Below are positions 1-7,101 of a DNA stretch of 24,548 bases, piece after piece. The stretch covers positions 1 through 24,548 of the forward strand of contig CAIZOZ010000039.1 of the NCBI GenBank assembly GCA_903934745.1, given 5' to 3'. The position numbers and the translations under genes were made by a program. Position 1 is the stretch's first letter, and the number at the start of each line of letters is the position of its first letter. The notes under the pieces are model-generated. The model had not been told where the DNA came from and searched no databases. It saw only the letters and a program-made list of their open reading frames with translations. The stretch is from an uncultured cyanobacterium. GTDB taxonomy: Bacteria > Cyanobacteriota > Cyanobacteriia > PCC-6307 > Cyanobiaceae.

Positions 1-167
1 CTGGGGGCGAGCAGCAGCCCCAGGGAGCCGGCCAGCAGCGCTTCCGGAATCCCCCAGCGGTGCATACCCAGCAGCTTGCCCAGCAAACTGCCGACCGCCA
101 GCAGGGCCAACAGCAGCCCCAGGGCAAGGCCGAAGAGCGGCAGTGCCGCCGTGATCGTGGTCATCAT
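1..167 (-). CDS. Partial membrane protein, possibly a sodium/glutamate symporter (GltS-like), N-terminus only
   Basis: The reading frame is open from ATG at 167 to the window edge (55 codons). It begins MMTTITAALPLFGLALG and continues as one long Leu/Ala/Gly-rich membrane helix. The motif WGIPEALLAGSLGLLL follows at about residues 38-53. An IPE...AG...GL pattern near the N-terminus is typical of GltS-type sodium:glutamate symporters, so that is the best guess for the family, but 55 residues cannot settle it. Its ATG overlaps the stop of the upstream S9 peptidase as ATGA, so the two are probably co-transcribed and translationally coupled. A second ATG follows at 164. That this is a coding, membrane-inserted N-terminus is much surer than the family call. 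Confidence 0.5.
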   Translation of the reverse strand, partial: MMTTITAALPLFGLALGLLLALLAVGSLLGKLLGMHRWGIPEALLAGSLGLLLAP

Positions 168-2251
168 CCTGGGAGTCCATCCCGCTGGGAGCTGCGTATC
201 TTTGACCCGTCAAGGCCTAATCGGTCGTCGGGCAAGTCGTTGAGCTGGCTGGGGTCGCGTTGGTCGGGACCGCGTTGGTCTGGCTGGATCTGGGCTTGCT
301 CGATCTGGGCTTGTTCTAGTTGTAAGTGGTGGCGGAAAAAGGCTTCGCTGGCCTCGAGCACCTGTTGCTGCACGGCGCCGCTGCGGAAGCCATGGCCTTC
401 GCCGGGGAACCGGTGCAACTGCACAGCCACACCCTGCTGACGGAGCGCCAGGGCGAGCTGTTCACTCTGTTCCGGTGGCACCACCCGATCGTCGAGGCCA
501 TGGAACAGGATCACCGGGCAGCGGATGCGCTCGGCCTGGTGCAGCGGCGAGCGGGCCTCGTAGGTCGCCTTGGCGGCCGGCCAGGCACCGATCAGGCCAT
601 CGAAGTAGCGCGCCTCGAAGCGATGATCGCCGCCAACGAGGGCCGCCAGGTCGGTGACGGGATAGCGGCAGGCCCCGGCCCGGATCGTGTCGTCGTGGCA
701 GAGCGCCGCCAGCACCGTGAAACCCGCGGCACTGCCGCCCTCCATGGCGATGCGCTCGGCACTGGCCTGGCCTGCAGCCACCAGGGCCCGGGCGGCGGCG
801 GTGCAGTCGGCCACATCGACCACGCCCCACTGGCCGTTGAGCCGCTCGCGGTAGGCCCGCCCGAAACCGGTGGAGCCGCCGTAGTTCACGTCCACCACCC
901 CCCAGCCCCGGTTGGTCCAGAACTGGATCGCCAGATTCAATCCGGTGCGGGCCATGGCGGTGGGGCCGCTGTGGGCCTTGACCAGCAAGGGGGCTTCGGG
1001 GTGGGATCCACCAGCCGGCGGGTAATACCAGGCCTGGGTGGGGAGGCCGCCGTGGCCTTCAAACCAGAGATCCTGCGGTTGGCTGATCGCGGCCGGTTCC
1101 AGGGGATCGGCGGCGGCCGGCTGGTGCCGCCACTGGCCGCTGGCGGTGTCGAGATCCAGCAGGCCCGAGCTGCGGTCGGGGGCGGCGGCCACGGCCACCA
1201 GGCGACCCGCCTCGGCGTCGAGGGCCGCCAGATCGTTGAACGGAAGCTCCAGGGGCTGCCAGAGCAGCGGCAGTTCACCCGTCGCGCTTGGCGACAGTCG
1301 CCCCAGTTCCCAGCAGCCGTTGCGGCAGGCCGCCGCCAGCAGCTGCTGGCCATCCCAGGCGGTGGTGCGCATGCCGTAGATCCATTGCGGCATGGCGAAC
1401 TCCGCCGCCATCGGCAGCAGCGGCTGCCAGTGGGGTTCGGCGCCAGCGGCCAGGGTTTCGGCCTGGTCGAGCCGCTCCAGGTTCCACCAGCCGCTGCGGT
1501 CATTGGCCACCACCAGATCCGGGCCCGCCCAGAGGGGCTGAAAGATCGAGATCGCCTCGGCAGCGGTCGCGTCTGAGCCCGCCAGGCGACGCACGTCCAC
1601 CAGCTGGCCGGCCGGATCGAACCGGCCCAGCCACAGCTGGCTGCGTTCCCAGGGCATGAAGGGTTGCTGCCACTCCACCCAGGCCAGGTGGCTGCCGGAG
1701 GGGCTGAGCACCGCATAGCCGATGAAATCGGCGGGAGTGTGGAGCGGTTGCGGCTCGCCGCCCGTCAGGGGCACGCTGACCAGCTGGTCGCGGCCGTGCT
1801 GTTCGATCACACCGATCCAGCGGCTCCGCTGTGGATCGATGAGGCCATCGGCGAAGGCCCTGGGCTGCTGGGGATCGGCTGGGGGCGTGAGACGCTGCGG
1901 CTCCGCCAGGGGAGCCGCGCTGCCGGCGGCGCCCAGCTCAAGGCGCCAGAGACCACGATCGCTGTCGTCGCTGAACACCACGGTGGGCCCGGCTACGGCA
2001 TAGCAGCCGCCGCCGTAGTCGTGCACCCGGCTGCGCAGGTTGCGGCCGGGAGTGAGCTCCTGGGGGGGAGCCCCGGCGGCCTGCATCAGCAGGGTGGTGC
2101 GGCCCTGTTCACCTGGCCGTTGTTCCAGCCAGAACAGGCGTCCGCCAGCCAGACGGGGTTCCCGGAGCGCCGGGCTCGCCGCCACCACCAGGGTGGCGGC
2201 GAGGGGGGTGGGTACGGGGGTGGTGGTCGCGGTCTTGGGTGGGGTCGGCAT
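164..2251 (-). CDS. S9 family serine peptidase (prolyl oligopeptidase / acylaminoacyl-peptidase type)
   Basis: This 695-residue protein has the two-part layout of S9 peptidases: an N-terminal beta-propeller of about 400 residues and a C-terminal alpha/beta-hydrolase domain. The nucleophile motif is GGSAAG with Ser about 507 (GGSAGG in many relatives). The Asp lies in HGLDDRVVP (about 588) and the His in GEGHGF (about 620), so the triad is complete. Such enzymes cleave short peptides or remove acylated N-terminal residues. No signal peptide is visible, so it is probably cytoplasmic. The last 55 residues, after the hydrolase fold, form a Gln/Asp/Arg-rich tail with short internal duplications that does not look like part of the catalytic domain. 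The ATG at 2251 is the natural start. The downstream transporter gene overlaps its stop. Confidence 0.9.
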   Translation of the reverse strand: MPTPPKTATTTPVPTPLAATLVVAASPALREPRLAGGRLFWLEQRPGEQGRTTLLMQAAGAPPQELTPGRNLRSRVHDYGGGCYAVAGPTVVFSDDSDRGLWRLELGAAGSAAPLAEPQRLTPPADPQQPRAFADGLIDPQRSRWIGVIEQHGRDQLVSVPLTGGEPQPLHTPADFIGYAVLSPSGSHLAWVEWQQPFMPWERSQLWLGRFDPAGQLVDVRRLAGSDATAAEAISIFQPLWAGPDLVVANDRSGWWNLERLDQAETLAAGAEPHWQPLLPMAAEFAMPQWIYGMRTTAWDGQQLLAAACRNGCWELGRLSPSATGELPLLWQPLELPFNDLAALDAEAGRLVAVAAAPDRSSGLLDLDTASGQWRHQPAAADPLEPAAISQPQDLWFEGHGGLPTQAWYYPPAGGSHPEAPLLVKAHSGPTAMARTGLNLAIQFWTNRGWGVVDVNYGGSTGFGRAYRERLNGQWGVVDVADCTAAARALVAAGQASAERIAMEGGSAAGFTVLAALCHDDTIRAGACRYPVTDLAALVGGDHRFEARYFDGLIGAWPAAKATYEARSPLHQAERIRCPVILFHGLDDRVVPPEQSEQLALALRQQGVAVQLHRFPGEGHGFRSGAVQQQVLEASEAFFRHHLQLEQAQIEQAQIQPDQRGPDQRDPSQLNDLPDDRLGLDGSKIRSSQRDGLPG

Positions 2252-2443
2252 GCCGCTGCTCAGGCCGTCGTTGCTGGGTTGGTCTTGAAGAGTCTGGCCT
2301 CGGCCTCGTTAGGGCTCAGCGCTGCGGGCTGGCTGGCCTGCTGCTCCAGGGGCTGGTTGGTCTCTGGTTGATCTTCAGGGCGCCGCTCTGGTCGCGCGGC
2401 TGATCCCCTGCTCCCCCCAACCCTTTCTCCCAGCGGCGACTCC

Positions 2444-2449
2444 TACAAT
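2444..2449 (+). promoter_or_regulatory. -10 element (TACAAT) for def
   Basis: TACAAT matches the sigma-70 -10 consensus at five of six positions and overlaps the first in-frame ATG (2448) of the def frame. Transcription would begin near 2456, so that ATG would not be in the mRNA. This supports the downstream TTG at 2475 as the start. No convincing -35 box is visible at about 2421-2426. Confidence 0.5.
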
Positions 2450-2474
2450 GAGACCCGATGTTTCAGGTGACCCC

Positions 2475-3080
2475 TTGGCGCGTAGCTTCGCCCAATTGGC
2501 GCGAAAGGCCGATCAGAGCTTCCGCAGCCTCATGGTGCCGAAGCAGCCGCTCGAGAAGCCTCCTCTGGCCATCCATCAGCTCGGCGATCGGGAGCTGCGC
2601 CATGCAGCCCGTCGGATCAGCAAGGTGGATGAATCCATCCGGGATCTGGCTCGCGACATGCTGCGTTGCATGTACACGGCCCGGGGCATCGGCCTGGCTG
2701 CGCCGCAGGTGGGTGTGCAGAAGCAGTTGCTGGTGATCGATCTCGATTTCGAGGAGGCCGCCAATCCGCCCATCGTGCTGATCAACCCGGAGATCGCCGC
2801 CGCCGGAGCCTCCCTCAACACCTATGAAGAGGGTTGCCTCAGCATTCCGGGGGTGTACCTCGATGTGGTGAGGCCCTCCACCGTGGAGGTGAGCTTTCGT
2901 GATGAATACGGCCGGCCCCGGCGCATCAAGGCCGATGGCCTGCTGGCCCGCTGCATCCAGCACGAGCTGGATCACCTCCAGGGGGTTCTGTTCGTGGATC
3001 GGGTCACCGATGAGCTGAGCCTCAACGAAGGCTTGCAGCAGCAGGGCTTCGAGCGCCAGCACGTCCAGTCCCTCCGCTGA
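2475..3080 (+). CDS. def: Peptide deformylase
   Basis: The enzyme removes the N-terminal formyl group from nascent proteins at the ribosome exit and uses a metal ion bound by one Cys and two His. All three signature motifs are present: GIGLAAPQVG, EGCLSIP (metal-ligand Cys) and QHELDH (two His and the catalytic Glu). I place the start at TTG 2475, giving 201 residues. The protein then begins MARSFAQLAR, the N-terminus I know from cyanobacterial deformylases. AGGTGA at 2465-2470 is a good Shine-Dalgarno sequence four bases upstream, and the only earlier ATG (2448, 210 residues) overlaps the -10 box. A small membrane-protein gene follows after 7 bp and is probably co-transcribed. Confidence 0.95.
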   Translation: MARSFAQLARKADQSFRSLMVPKQPLEKPPLAIHQLGDRELRHAARRISKVDESIRDLARDMLRCMYTARGIGLAAPQVGVQKQLLVIDLDFEEAANPPIVLINPEIAAAGASLNTYEEGCLSIPGVYLDVVRPSTVEVSFRDEYGRPRRIKADGLLARCIQHELDHLQGVLFVDRVTDELSLNEGLQQQGFERQHVQSLR

Positions 3081-3087
3081 AGTTTCG

Positions 3088-3291
3088 ATGCCGATGAAAC
3101 CCCTGGCCGGACTGTTTCTGGCCCTGGCCTGTGTGCTGGGTATTGCCGCCACCGGTTCAATCTTTGAGTTGGCCTATGGCGAACCCGATCTGGGGCTCCA
3201 GGCCACGCGCTGGATCCTGGCCGCCAGCCTGCCCGGAACCCTGCTCACCTTGCTGGTGGCGATCCGCATCAACAGACCATCTCCGTCCTGA
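3088..3291 (+). CDS. Small two-helix membrane protein, function unknown
   Basis: This 67-residue protein has two hydrophobic segments, roughly residues 5-25 and 40-60. They are separated by a short polar stretch containing FELAYGEPDLG, and the tail is basic (RINRPSPS). I do not recognise a characterised family, although it resembles small conserved hypothetical proteins of marine Synechococcus. It starts 7 bp after def on the same strand, so it is probably translated from the def transcript. A second in-frame ATG at 3094 is an equally possible start and would shorten it by two residues. No catalytic motif is visible. Confidence 0.7.
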   Translation: MPMKPLAGLFLALACVLGIAATGSIFELAYGEPDLGLQATRWILAASLPGTLLTLLVAIRINRPSPS

Positions 3292-3295
3292 ATCG

Positions 3296-3309
3296 CCCGC
3301 CATCGCGGG
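3296..3309 (+). terminator. Short GC hairpin after the def operon
   Basis: CCCGC-CATC-GCGGG is a perfect 5-bp stem with a 4-nt loop just after the stop of the small membrane protein. No U-tract follows, so this is at best a weak or factor-dependent terminator. In DNA this GC-rich it could be chance. Confidence 0.22.
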
Positions 3310-3372
3310 GGCTTGGCCACAGGCCGGTCTGAGATCGGGCTCTGGGGGCTGGTGCGGGGCCGCCGGCCTGCA

Positions 3373-3378
3373 TACGAT
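3373..3378 (+). promoter_or_regulatory. Possible -10 element (TACGAT) for the DUF3747 gene
   Basis: TACGAT lies 38 bp before the GTG start preferred for the next gene and overlaps the alternative TTG start at 3378. A start of transcription near 3385 would leave a leader of about 30 nt with a GGAG ribosome-binding site. No clear -35 box is visible. Confidence 0.35.
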
Positions 3379-3416
3379 TGCCTAGGCCGACCAGCACCCT
3401 GACCCACCGGAGCGAC

Positions 3417-4253
3417 GTGTTTTCTTCCCTGATTCCCGTATGGCCTCGCCGCAGGGGCCCCCTGACCCAGGCCGGCACGGCTGTTGCCCGCTCCGGGGCT
3501 GCTGCTGGCTCTGTTGCCGTTTCCGTCACCTTGGCTTTCGCTGCCCTCTGTCCCGGTGGCGCCGTGGCCCAATCCATGTTCGGGGCGGCCGAACTGGAGC
3601 CCCAGAAGTTCGTGCTGGTGGCTTCACCAGTTGGTAGCAGCGGCCGCTATCAGCTCAACATCTATGAGCAGGTCAACGACCGCAAGCCCTGTTTCGCCAT
3701 CGGTGAAAGCAAGCCAGCCGCCGTGAATCCGCTCCTGGCCACCTTTGATTTCACCGGCATCTGCAGTCGCTATATCGATGCCAATGGTTATTCCGTGCGG
3801 GTGGGGCCCAGCGATCTGGCGGGCGCCTATCGGGTGCTGGTGCGCAGCGAGGCCAGCGACACGCTCCTGATCGCCCTGCCGACCAAGGCCGGGGCAGGCC
3901 CCGAGATGGTGGTGGCCAGGGCCGGGGGGGGGGCCAGCGGTTTTCACAAACTGGATTTTGAGCCTGGCTGGCGGCTGATGCGCCGTCAGTTCAGCGGCCG
4001 CAACCTCGGCCACGTCTACCTGTTCAGTGAGGCCTGGCCTGGGGTCACCACCGCCCCAGCGGTCAGCTCAGACACCACGCCTGGCCTTGCTCCAGTTTCG
4101 GTCCCAGGCCTGGGCTCCTCGGCCTCTGGGTCTGCCGCTGCGCCCGTGGCGGCGTCCGAGTCCTTGAACGTCCCCAGTCCCTCGGCTCCAATCCCACTCC
4201 AGGCGGCCCCGGCTGCGGCCGCCCCTCTGCCAGCGGCTCCCCCCGCGCTCTGA
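3417..4253 (+). CDS. Secreted DUF3747-family protein
   Basis: The protein is 278 residues from GTG 3417. An Arg-rich start (about residues 11-13) and a hydrophobic stretch end in AVA|QSMF, a plausible signal-peptidase site near residue 51, so export is likely. The mature part matches my memory of the cyanobacterial DUF3747 domain: FGAAELEPQKFVLVASP, a DRKPCFAIGES segment, NPLLATFDFTGICSRYIDAN, and a later PGWRLMRRQFSG with GHVYLFSE. Two Cys lie where a disulfide could form. The last 70 residues are a Pro/Ala/Ser-rich low-complexity tail. GTG is chosen because GGAG sits four bases upstream and the alternative TTG at 3378 overlaps a -10-like box. The biochemical role of the family is unknown to me. 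The gene contains a run of ten G. Confidence 0.8.
   Translation: MFSSLIPVWPRRRGPLTQAGTAVARSGAAAGSVAVSVTLAFAALCPGGAVAQSMFGAAELEPQKFVLVASPVGSSGRYQLNIYEQVNDRKPCFAIGESKPAAVNPLLATFDFTGICSRYIDANGYSVRVGPSDLAGAYRVLVRSEASDTLLIALPTKAGAGPEMVVARAGGGASGFHKLDFEPGWRLMRRQFSGRNLGHVYLFSEAWPGVTTAPAVSSDTTPGLAPVSVPGLGSSASGSAAAPVAASESLNVPSPSAPIPLQAAPAAAAPLPAAPPAL
3924..3933 (+). repeat. Homopolymeric G10 tract inside the DUF3747 gene
   Basis: Ten consecutive G encode three Gly codons at about residues 170-172. The reading frame after the tract still matches the family, so the present length is the in-frame one. A slip of one base would frameshift the last third of the protein. Confidence 0.9.
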
Positions 4254-4275
4254 ACAGGGCGGTCGGGGGACTTGC

Positions 4276-4281
4276 TAGATT
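4276..4281 (+). promoter_or_regulatory. Possible -10 element (TAGATT) for rpsU
   Basis: TAGATT lies 36 bp before the rpsU ATG, in the short gap after the DUF3747 gene. It matches the -10 consensus moderately. A -35 box is not evident. Confidence 0.3.
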
Positions 4282-4311
4282 GTCGTGCTTGCGACGCTCC
4301 AGCAGCATTTC

Positions 4312-4482
4312 ATGACCCAGGTCACTGTCGGCGAAAACGAAGGGATTGAATCGGCTCTGCGTCGCTTCAAGCGCCAGGTGTCGAAGGCCGGCATCTTCGC
4401 TGATCTGAAGCGGCTGCGGCACCACGAGACCCCCACCGAGAAGTACAAGCGCAAAGCTCAGCAGCGTCGTCGTCGCCGCTGA
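4312..4482 (+). CDS. rpsU: 30S ribosomal protein S21
   Basis: This 56-residue protein is a component of the small ribosomal subunit and contributes to initiation complex function. The sequence is a clear S21: MTQVTVGENEGIESALRRFK, then RQVSKAGIFADLKRLRHHE and a Lys/Arg-rich tail ending QQRRRRR. The length is normal. The ATG at 4312 is chosen because it gives the canonical S21 N-terminus. An upstream in-frame start at 4285 would add nine residues not found in the family. It is separated from the DUF3747 gene by 58 bp and may have its own promoter. The 3' side opens onto a long intergenic stretch with inverted repeats. Confidence 0.96.
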   Translation: MTQVTVGENEGIESALRRFKRQVSKAGIFADLKRLRHHETPTEKYKRKAQQRRRRR

Positions 4483-4483
4483 T

Positions 4484-4560
4484 CCGGCAACCAGGGGGAT
4501 TCGGCTCAGGTCGGCCCCCGGCTGATTGGTTGTCGTTGTGTTGTTGGTGCCGGTTGCCGG
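4484..4560 (+). terminator. Nested inverted repeat downstream of rpsU
   Basis: CCGGCAACC at 4484-4492 pairs perfectly with GGTTGCCGG at 4552-4560. Inside it GGGGG (4494-4498) can pair with CCCCC (4515-4519). It begins two bases after the rpsU stop, which suits a 3'-end structure, but no U-run follows directly. The first Ts come at 4573-4576. Confidence 0.35.
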
Positions 4561-4729
4561 CAGCAGCCAGGCTTTTCGGGGGGGGGTGAATATCCTGATC
4601 GGCTGGCTGGGCTGGCCTTGCTGTCGTGGCAGGTGCTCAGCAGTTTGAGTGACGCCTCAAGGCCTGGGCCGGGACAGCAGCAGACTCATCGCTTCGTTCG
4701 CAGCGCACGTACGCCTGCAGTGGGCTGAC

Positions 4730-4749
4730 GGTTGGCAGCCTTGCCAACC
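4730..4749. repeat. Perfect 8-bp inverted repeat (GGTTGGCA / TGCCAACC)
   Basis: GGTTGGCA-GCCT-TGCCAACC is a perfect 8-bp stem with a 4-nt loop in the middle of the intergenic region. No T-run follows on either strand, so it is not a standard terminator. It could be a binding site or part of an RNA. Confidence 0.5.
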
Positions 4750-4994
4750 TGGCTCTGATCGATATAGCGGGGCCATCTCATCTGGTGTACGGCACGCGAC
4801 AGCTGCCAGCCGCACGCTGTGTGAACCGTTCAGTTCCCGCCCTGAGAACAACCAAACAAAGCACCTGCAGGTCGCATCAGGAGCCACGCCACGTTGCCGA
4901 GGATGTCGTGGTCGGTAGGGGTCAGCGACAGGGAGGCCAGTGCAGTCCTTTCCCGCGGCGCCTCAGGCTTGGCGATCGCTGATCCAGCCCTGGT

Positions 4995-6581
4995 TCAGCC
5001 CGACCTCCGAGCAACGGAGGGTTCCGAGGACACCAGGTCGAAGCTGCGGAAGGTGAGGGCTTCGGCGATGGCTGCCGTTCCCACGGTCGGCTGTCCGGCC
5101 AGGTCGGCAATTGTGCGGGCCACCCGCAGCAGCCGCATGCCGCCGCGGGCTGACAGGCGGCGCTGTTCCATCGCTCGCTCCCAGAGTTGGCGGCCCGGCG
5201 ACTCCAGGCCCAGCACCTGCGGCAGGGCCTCTGCGGCCATCTGGGCGTTACAGCCACCGCCCGGATTGCGCGTTGCCATGCGGGCCCTGGCCTGGCGCAC
5301 CCGCTGGGCCACCACCGCGCTGGTTTCAGGCTGCTCCCTGGCGGCGGCATCGACGCTGGCCTGCTGACTGCTGCTGACCAGCCCATTGGCCAACTCCCGG
5401 GCCGGTGGCCGCCGCATCACCACCTGGAGATCGAGGCGATCCAGCAGGGGCCCTGACAGCCGATTCCAGTAGCGCCGCCGCAGACTTTCAGCGCATTGGC
5501 AACTGTCATCGGCCTCGCCATAGCGGCCACAGGGGCAGGGATTGGTGGCGGCCACCAGGGTGATGCGACAGGGGAAACGACAGCGTTGCCGGGTGCGACT
5601 GATCAGCACGTCGCCCTCCTCCAGGGGCTGGCGCAGCTGATCGAGGACGTCGCGGCGAAATTCCGCCAGTTCATCGAGAAACAGCACCCCATGGTGGGCC
5701 AGGCTGACTTCGCCTGGCATCGGAATCGTGCCGCCCCCGATCAGGGCCGCGCCTGAGCAGCTGTGGTGTGGGCTGCGAAACGGACGCTGGCTGATCAGGT
5801 TGCCCCCATCCACCAGCAGACCCGCCACGGAGTGCAGCCGGGTGAGCTCCAGCGCTTCAGCTGCCTCCAGCGGTGGCAGCAGCCCGGGAAGCCGCCGCGC
5901 CAGCATCGTTTTGCCGCTGCCCGCCGCCCCCACCAGCAACAGATGATGGCCCCCTGCCGCGGCGATCTCCAGGGCCCGGCGGCCATGGGGTTGGCCGCGT
6001 ACATCCACCAGGTCTGGGCCGCGGCTGGCGGCGGGCTGGGCGATCGCGGCGCGGGCCCGAGGAATCTGGGCCGGATCACGGAGCACGGCGATCACTTCGC
6101 GCAGATCCTGGGCCCCCCAGACCGCCAAGCCCTCCACCAGGGCCGCTTCGGCGGCATTGGCCGCCGGCACCAGCAGACCCCGCGCTGAGGCGGCGCGGGC
6201 CGCCATCGCCAGGGCCAGCACGCCGCGGATCGGGCGCAGACGGCCATCGAGGCCCAGTTCCGCTGCGCTCCAGATGCCCTGGAGCTGCTCTGGTGCCAGC
6301 TGGCCACTGGCCAGCAGCAGTCCCAGGGCAATCGGGAGATCAAAGCTCGGCCCCGCCTTGCGCAGATCCGCCGGGGCGAGGCTCACCACCACCCGGGTGA
6401 GCGGCACCTTCAGGCCACTGTTGCGGATCGCTGCCCGCACCCGTTCACGCGCCTCCTGCACCGCCGCATCCGGCAGGCCCACCAATTGCAGGCCCGGCAA
6501 GCCCGGGGCGATGTCCACCTCCACCGAGACTTCCACGGCCTCCAGCCCCCGCAGGGCCGCACCGCTGCAGCGTGCCAACAT
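4995..6581 (-). CDS. comM: YifB family Mg-chelatase-like AAA+ ATPase (ComM type)
   Basis: The protein has 528 residues, close to the family's usual 500-510. It has an N-terminal ChlI-like domain (ARCSGAALRGLEAVEVSVEVD to about residue 170), a Mg-chelatase ATPase core with Walker A GAAGSGKT (218-225) and Walker B VLFLDE (299-304), then NPCPCG...CQC cysteines (about 348-363) and a C-terminal helical domain (LSARGGMRLLRVARTIADL). ComM in naturally transformable bacteria is a helicase that promotes branch migration when incoming DNA is integrated. The same role here is an inference from the family. It is divergent from the HIT gene, with 72 bp between start codons. Confidence 0.93.
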   Translation of the reverse strand: MLARCSGAALRGLEAVEVSVEVDIAPGLPGLQLVGLPDAAVQEARERVRAAIRNSGLKVPLTRVVVSLAPADLRKAGPSFDLPIALGLLLASGQLAPEQLQGIWSAAELGLDGRLRPIRGVLALAMAARAASARGLLVPAANAAEAALVEGLAVWGAQDLREVIAVLRDPAQIPRARAAIAQPAASRGPDLVDVRGQPHGRRALEIAAAGGHHLLLVGAAGSGKTMLARRLPGLLPPLEAAEALELTRLHSVAGLLVDGGNLISQRPFRSPHHSCSGAALIGGGTIPMPGEVSLAHHGVLFLDELAEFRRDVLDQLRQPLEEGDVLISRTRQRCRFPCRITLVAATNPCPCGRYGEADDSCQCAESLRRRYWNRLSGPLLDRLDLQVVMRRPPARELANGLVSSSQQASVDAAAREQPETSAVVAQRVRQARARMATRNPGGGCNAQMAAEALPQVLGLESPGRQLWERAMEQRRLSARGGMRLLRVARTIADLAGQPTVGTAAIAEALTFRSFDLVSSEPSVARRSG

Positions 6582-6653
6582 CAGCTCAAGGGATCACTGC
6601 ACACCAGTGCCACCCCCTGTCCCATCCGCCGCCGCAAGGGCGCCAAGCAGGCC

Positions 6654-6995
6654 ATGTCCAGTGACACGATCTTCGGCCGCATCCTGCGGGGCGAGATTCC
6701 CTGTGACGCGGTCTACAGCGACGATCTCTGCCTGGCCTTCCGCGATGTGGCGCCCCAGGCGCCGGTGCATGTGCTGGTGATTCCACGGGAAGCGATCACC
6801 CAGCTCGCCGAGGCGACGCCAGAGCACCAGGCGCTGCTGGGCCATCTGCTGCTGGTGGCTGCCAAGGTGGCCCAGCAGGAGGGACTCAGCAGCTGGCGCA
6901 CCGTGATCAACAGCGGGGCGGAGGCTGGCCAGACGGTGTTTCATCTGCATGTGCATGTGATCGGCGGCAGGCCGCTGGCCTGGCCGCCGGGTTGA
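6654..6995 (+). CDS. HIT family protein (histidine triad nucleotide-binding, HinT-like)
   Basis: This 113-residue protein begins MSSDTIFGRILRGEIPCDAV, the standard start of HinT-like proteins. It carries the triad HLHVHVIGG with His at 97, 99 and 101. HinT enzymes hydrolyse nucleoside phosphoramidates and aminoacyl-AMP. The physiological substrate in cyanobacteria is not established to my knowledge. Length and motif are complete. The ATG at 6654 is chosen over upstream in-frame sequence, which runs into the neighbouring divergent gene. The ABC exporter gene follows after 106 bp on the same strand. Confidence 0.94.
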   Translation: MSSDTIFGRILRGEIPCDAVYSDDLCLAFRDVAPQAPVHVLVIPREAITQLAEATPEHQALLGHLLLVAAKVAQQEGLSSWRTVINSGAEAGQTVFHLHVHVIGGRPLAWPPG

Positions 6996-7101
6996 ACAAC
7001 TCCGGGGGCCGCCATCGCCTGTCCCGTGTCCACCGCCTGGGCCTGTCGCTACCGCAACTGGGCGGGGCGAGCGGCGACAATGCGCTGATCTGCCAGGCTC
7101 C

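Larger units (their letters stand above)
4483..4994. other. 512-bp intergenic region without a recognised gene
   Basis: The region lies between convergent rpsU and the YifB-type ATPase gene. Small open frames occur on both strands, but none resembles a protein I know. I see no tRNA, tmRNA or other RNA signature. What can be seen is: a 9-bp inverted repeat CCGGCAACC (4484-4492) / GGTTGCCGG (4552-4560) enclosing GGGGG (4494-4498) / CCCCC (4515-4519), which could form a branched structure just after rpsU; a G9 run at 4578-4586; a perfect hairpin at 4730-4749; and a HIP1 octamer at 4972-4979. Part of it (about 4840-4870) is less GC-rich than its surroundings. Confidence 0.6.

Noticed and set aside
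326..1576. Open frame of 416 codons on the plus strand across the S9 peptidase
   Set aside because: Shadow of the peptidase gene in high-GC DNA. It has no recognisable domain and a Gly/Ala/Arg-rich composition.
4649..4982. Several 60-157-codon open frames in the gap after rpsU
   Set aside because: None has family-like sequence, a ribosome-binding site or a plausible codon pattern, and they overlap each other on both strands.
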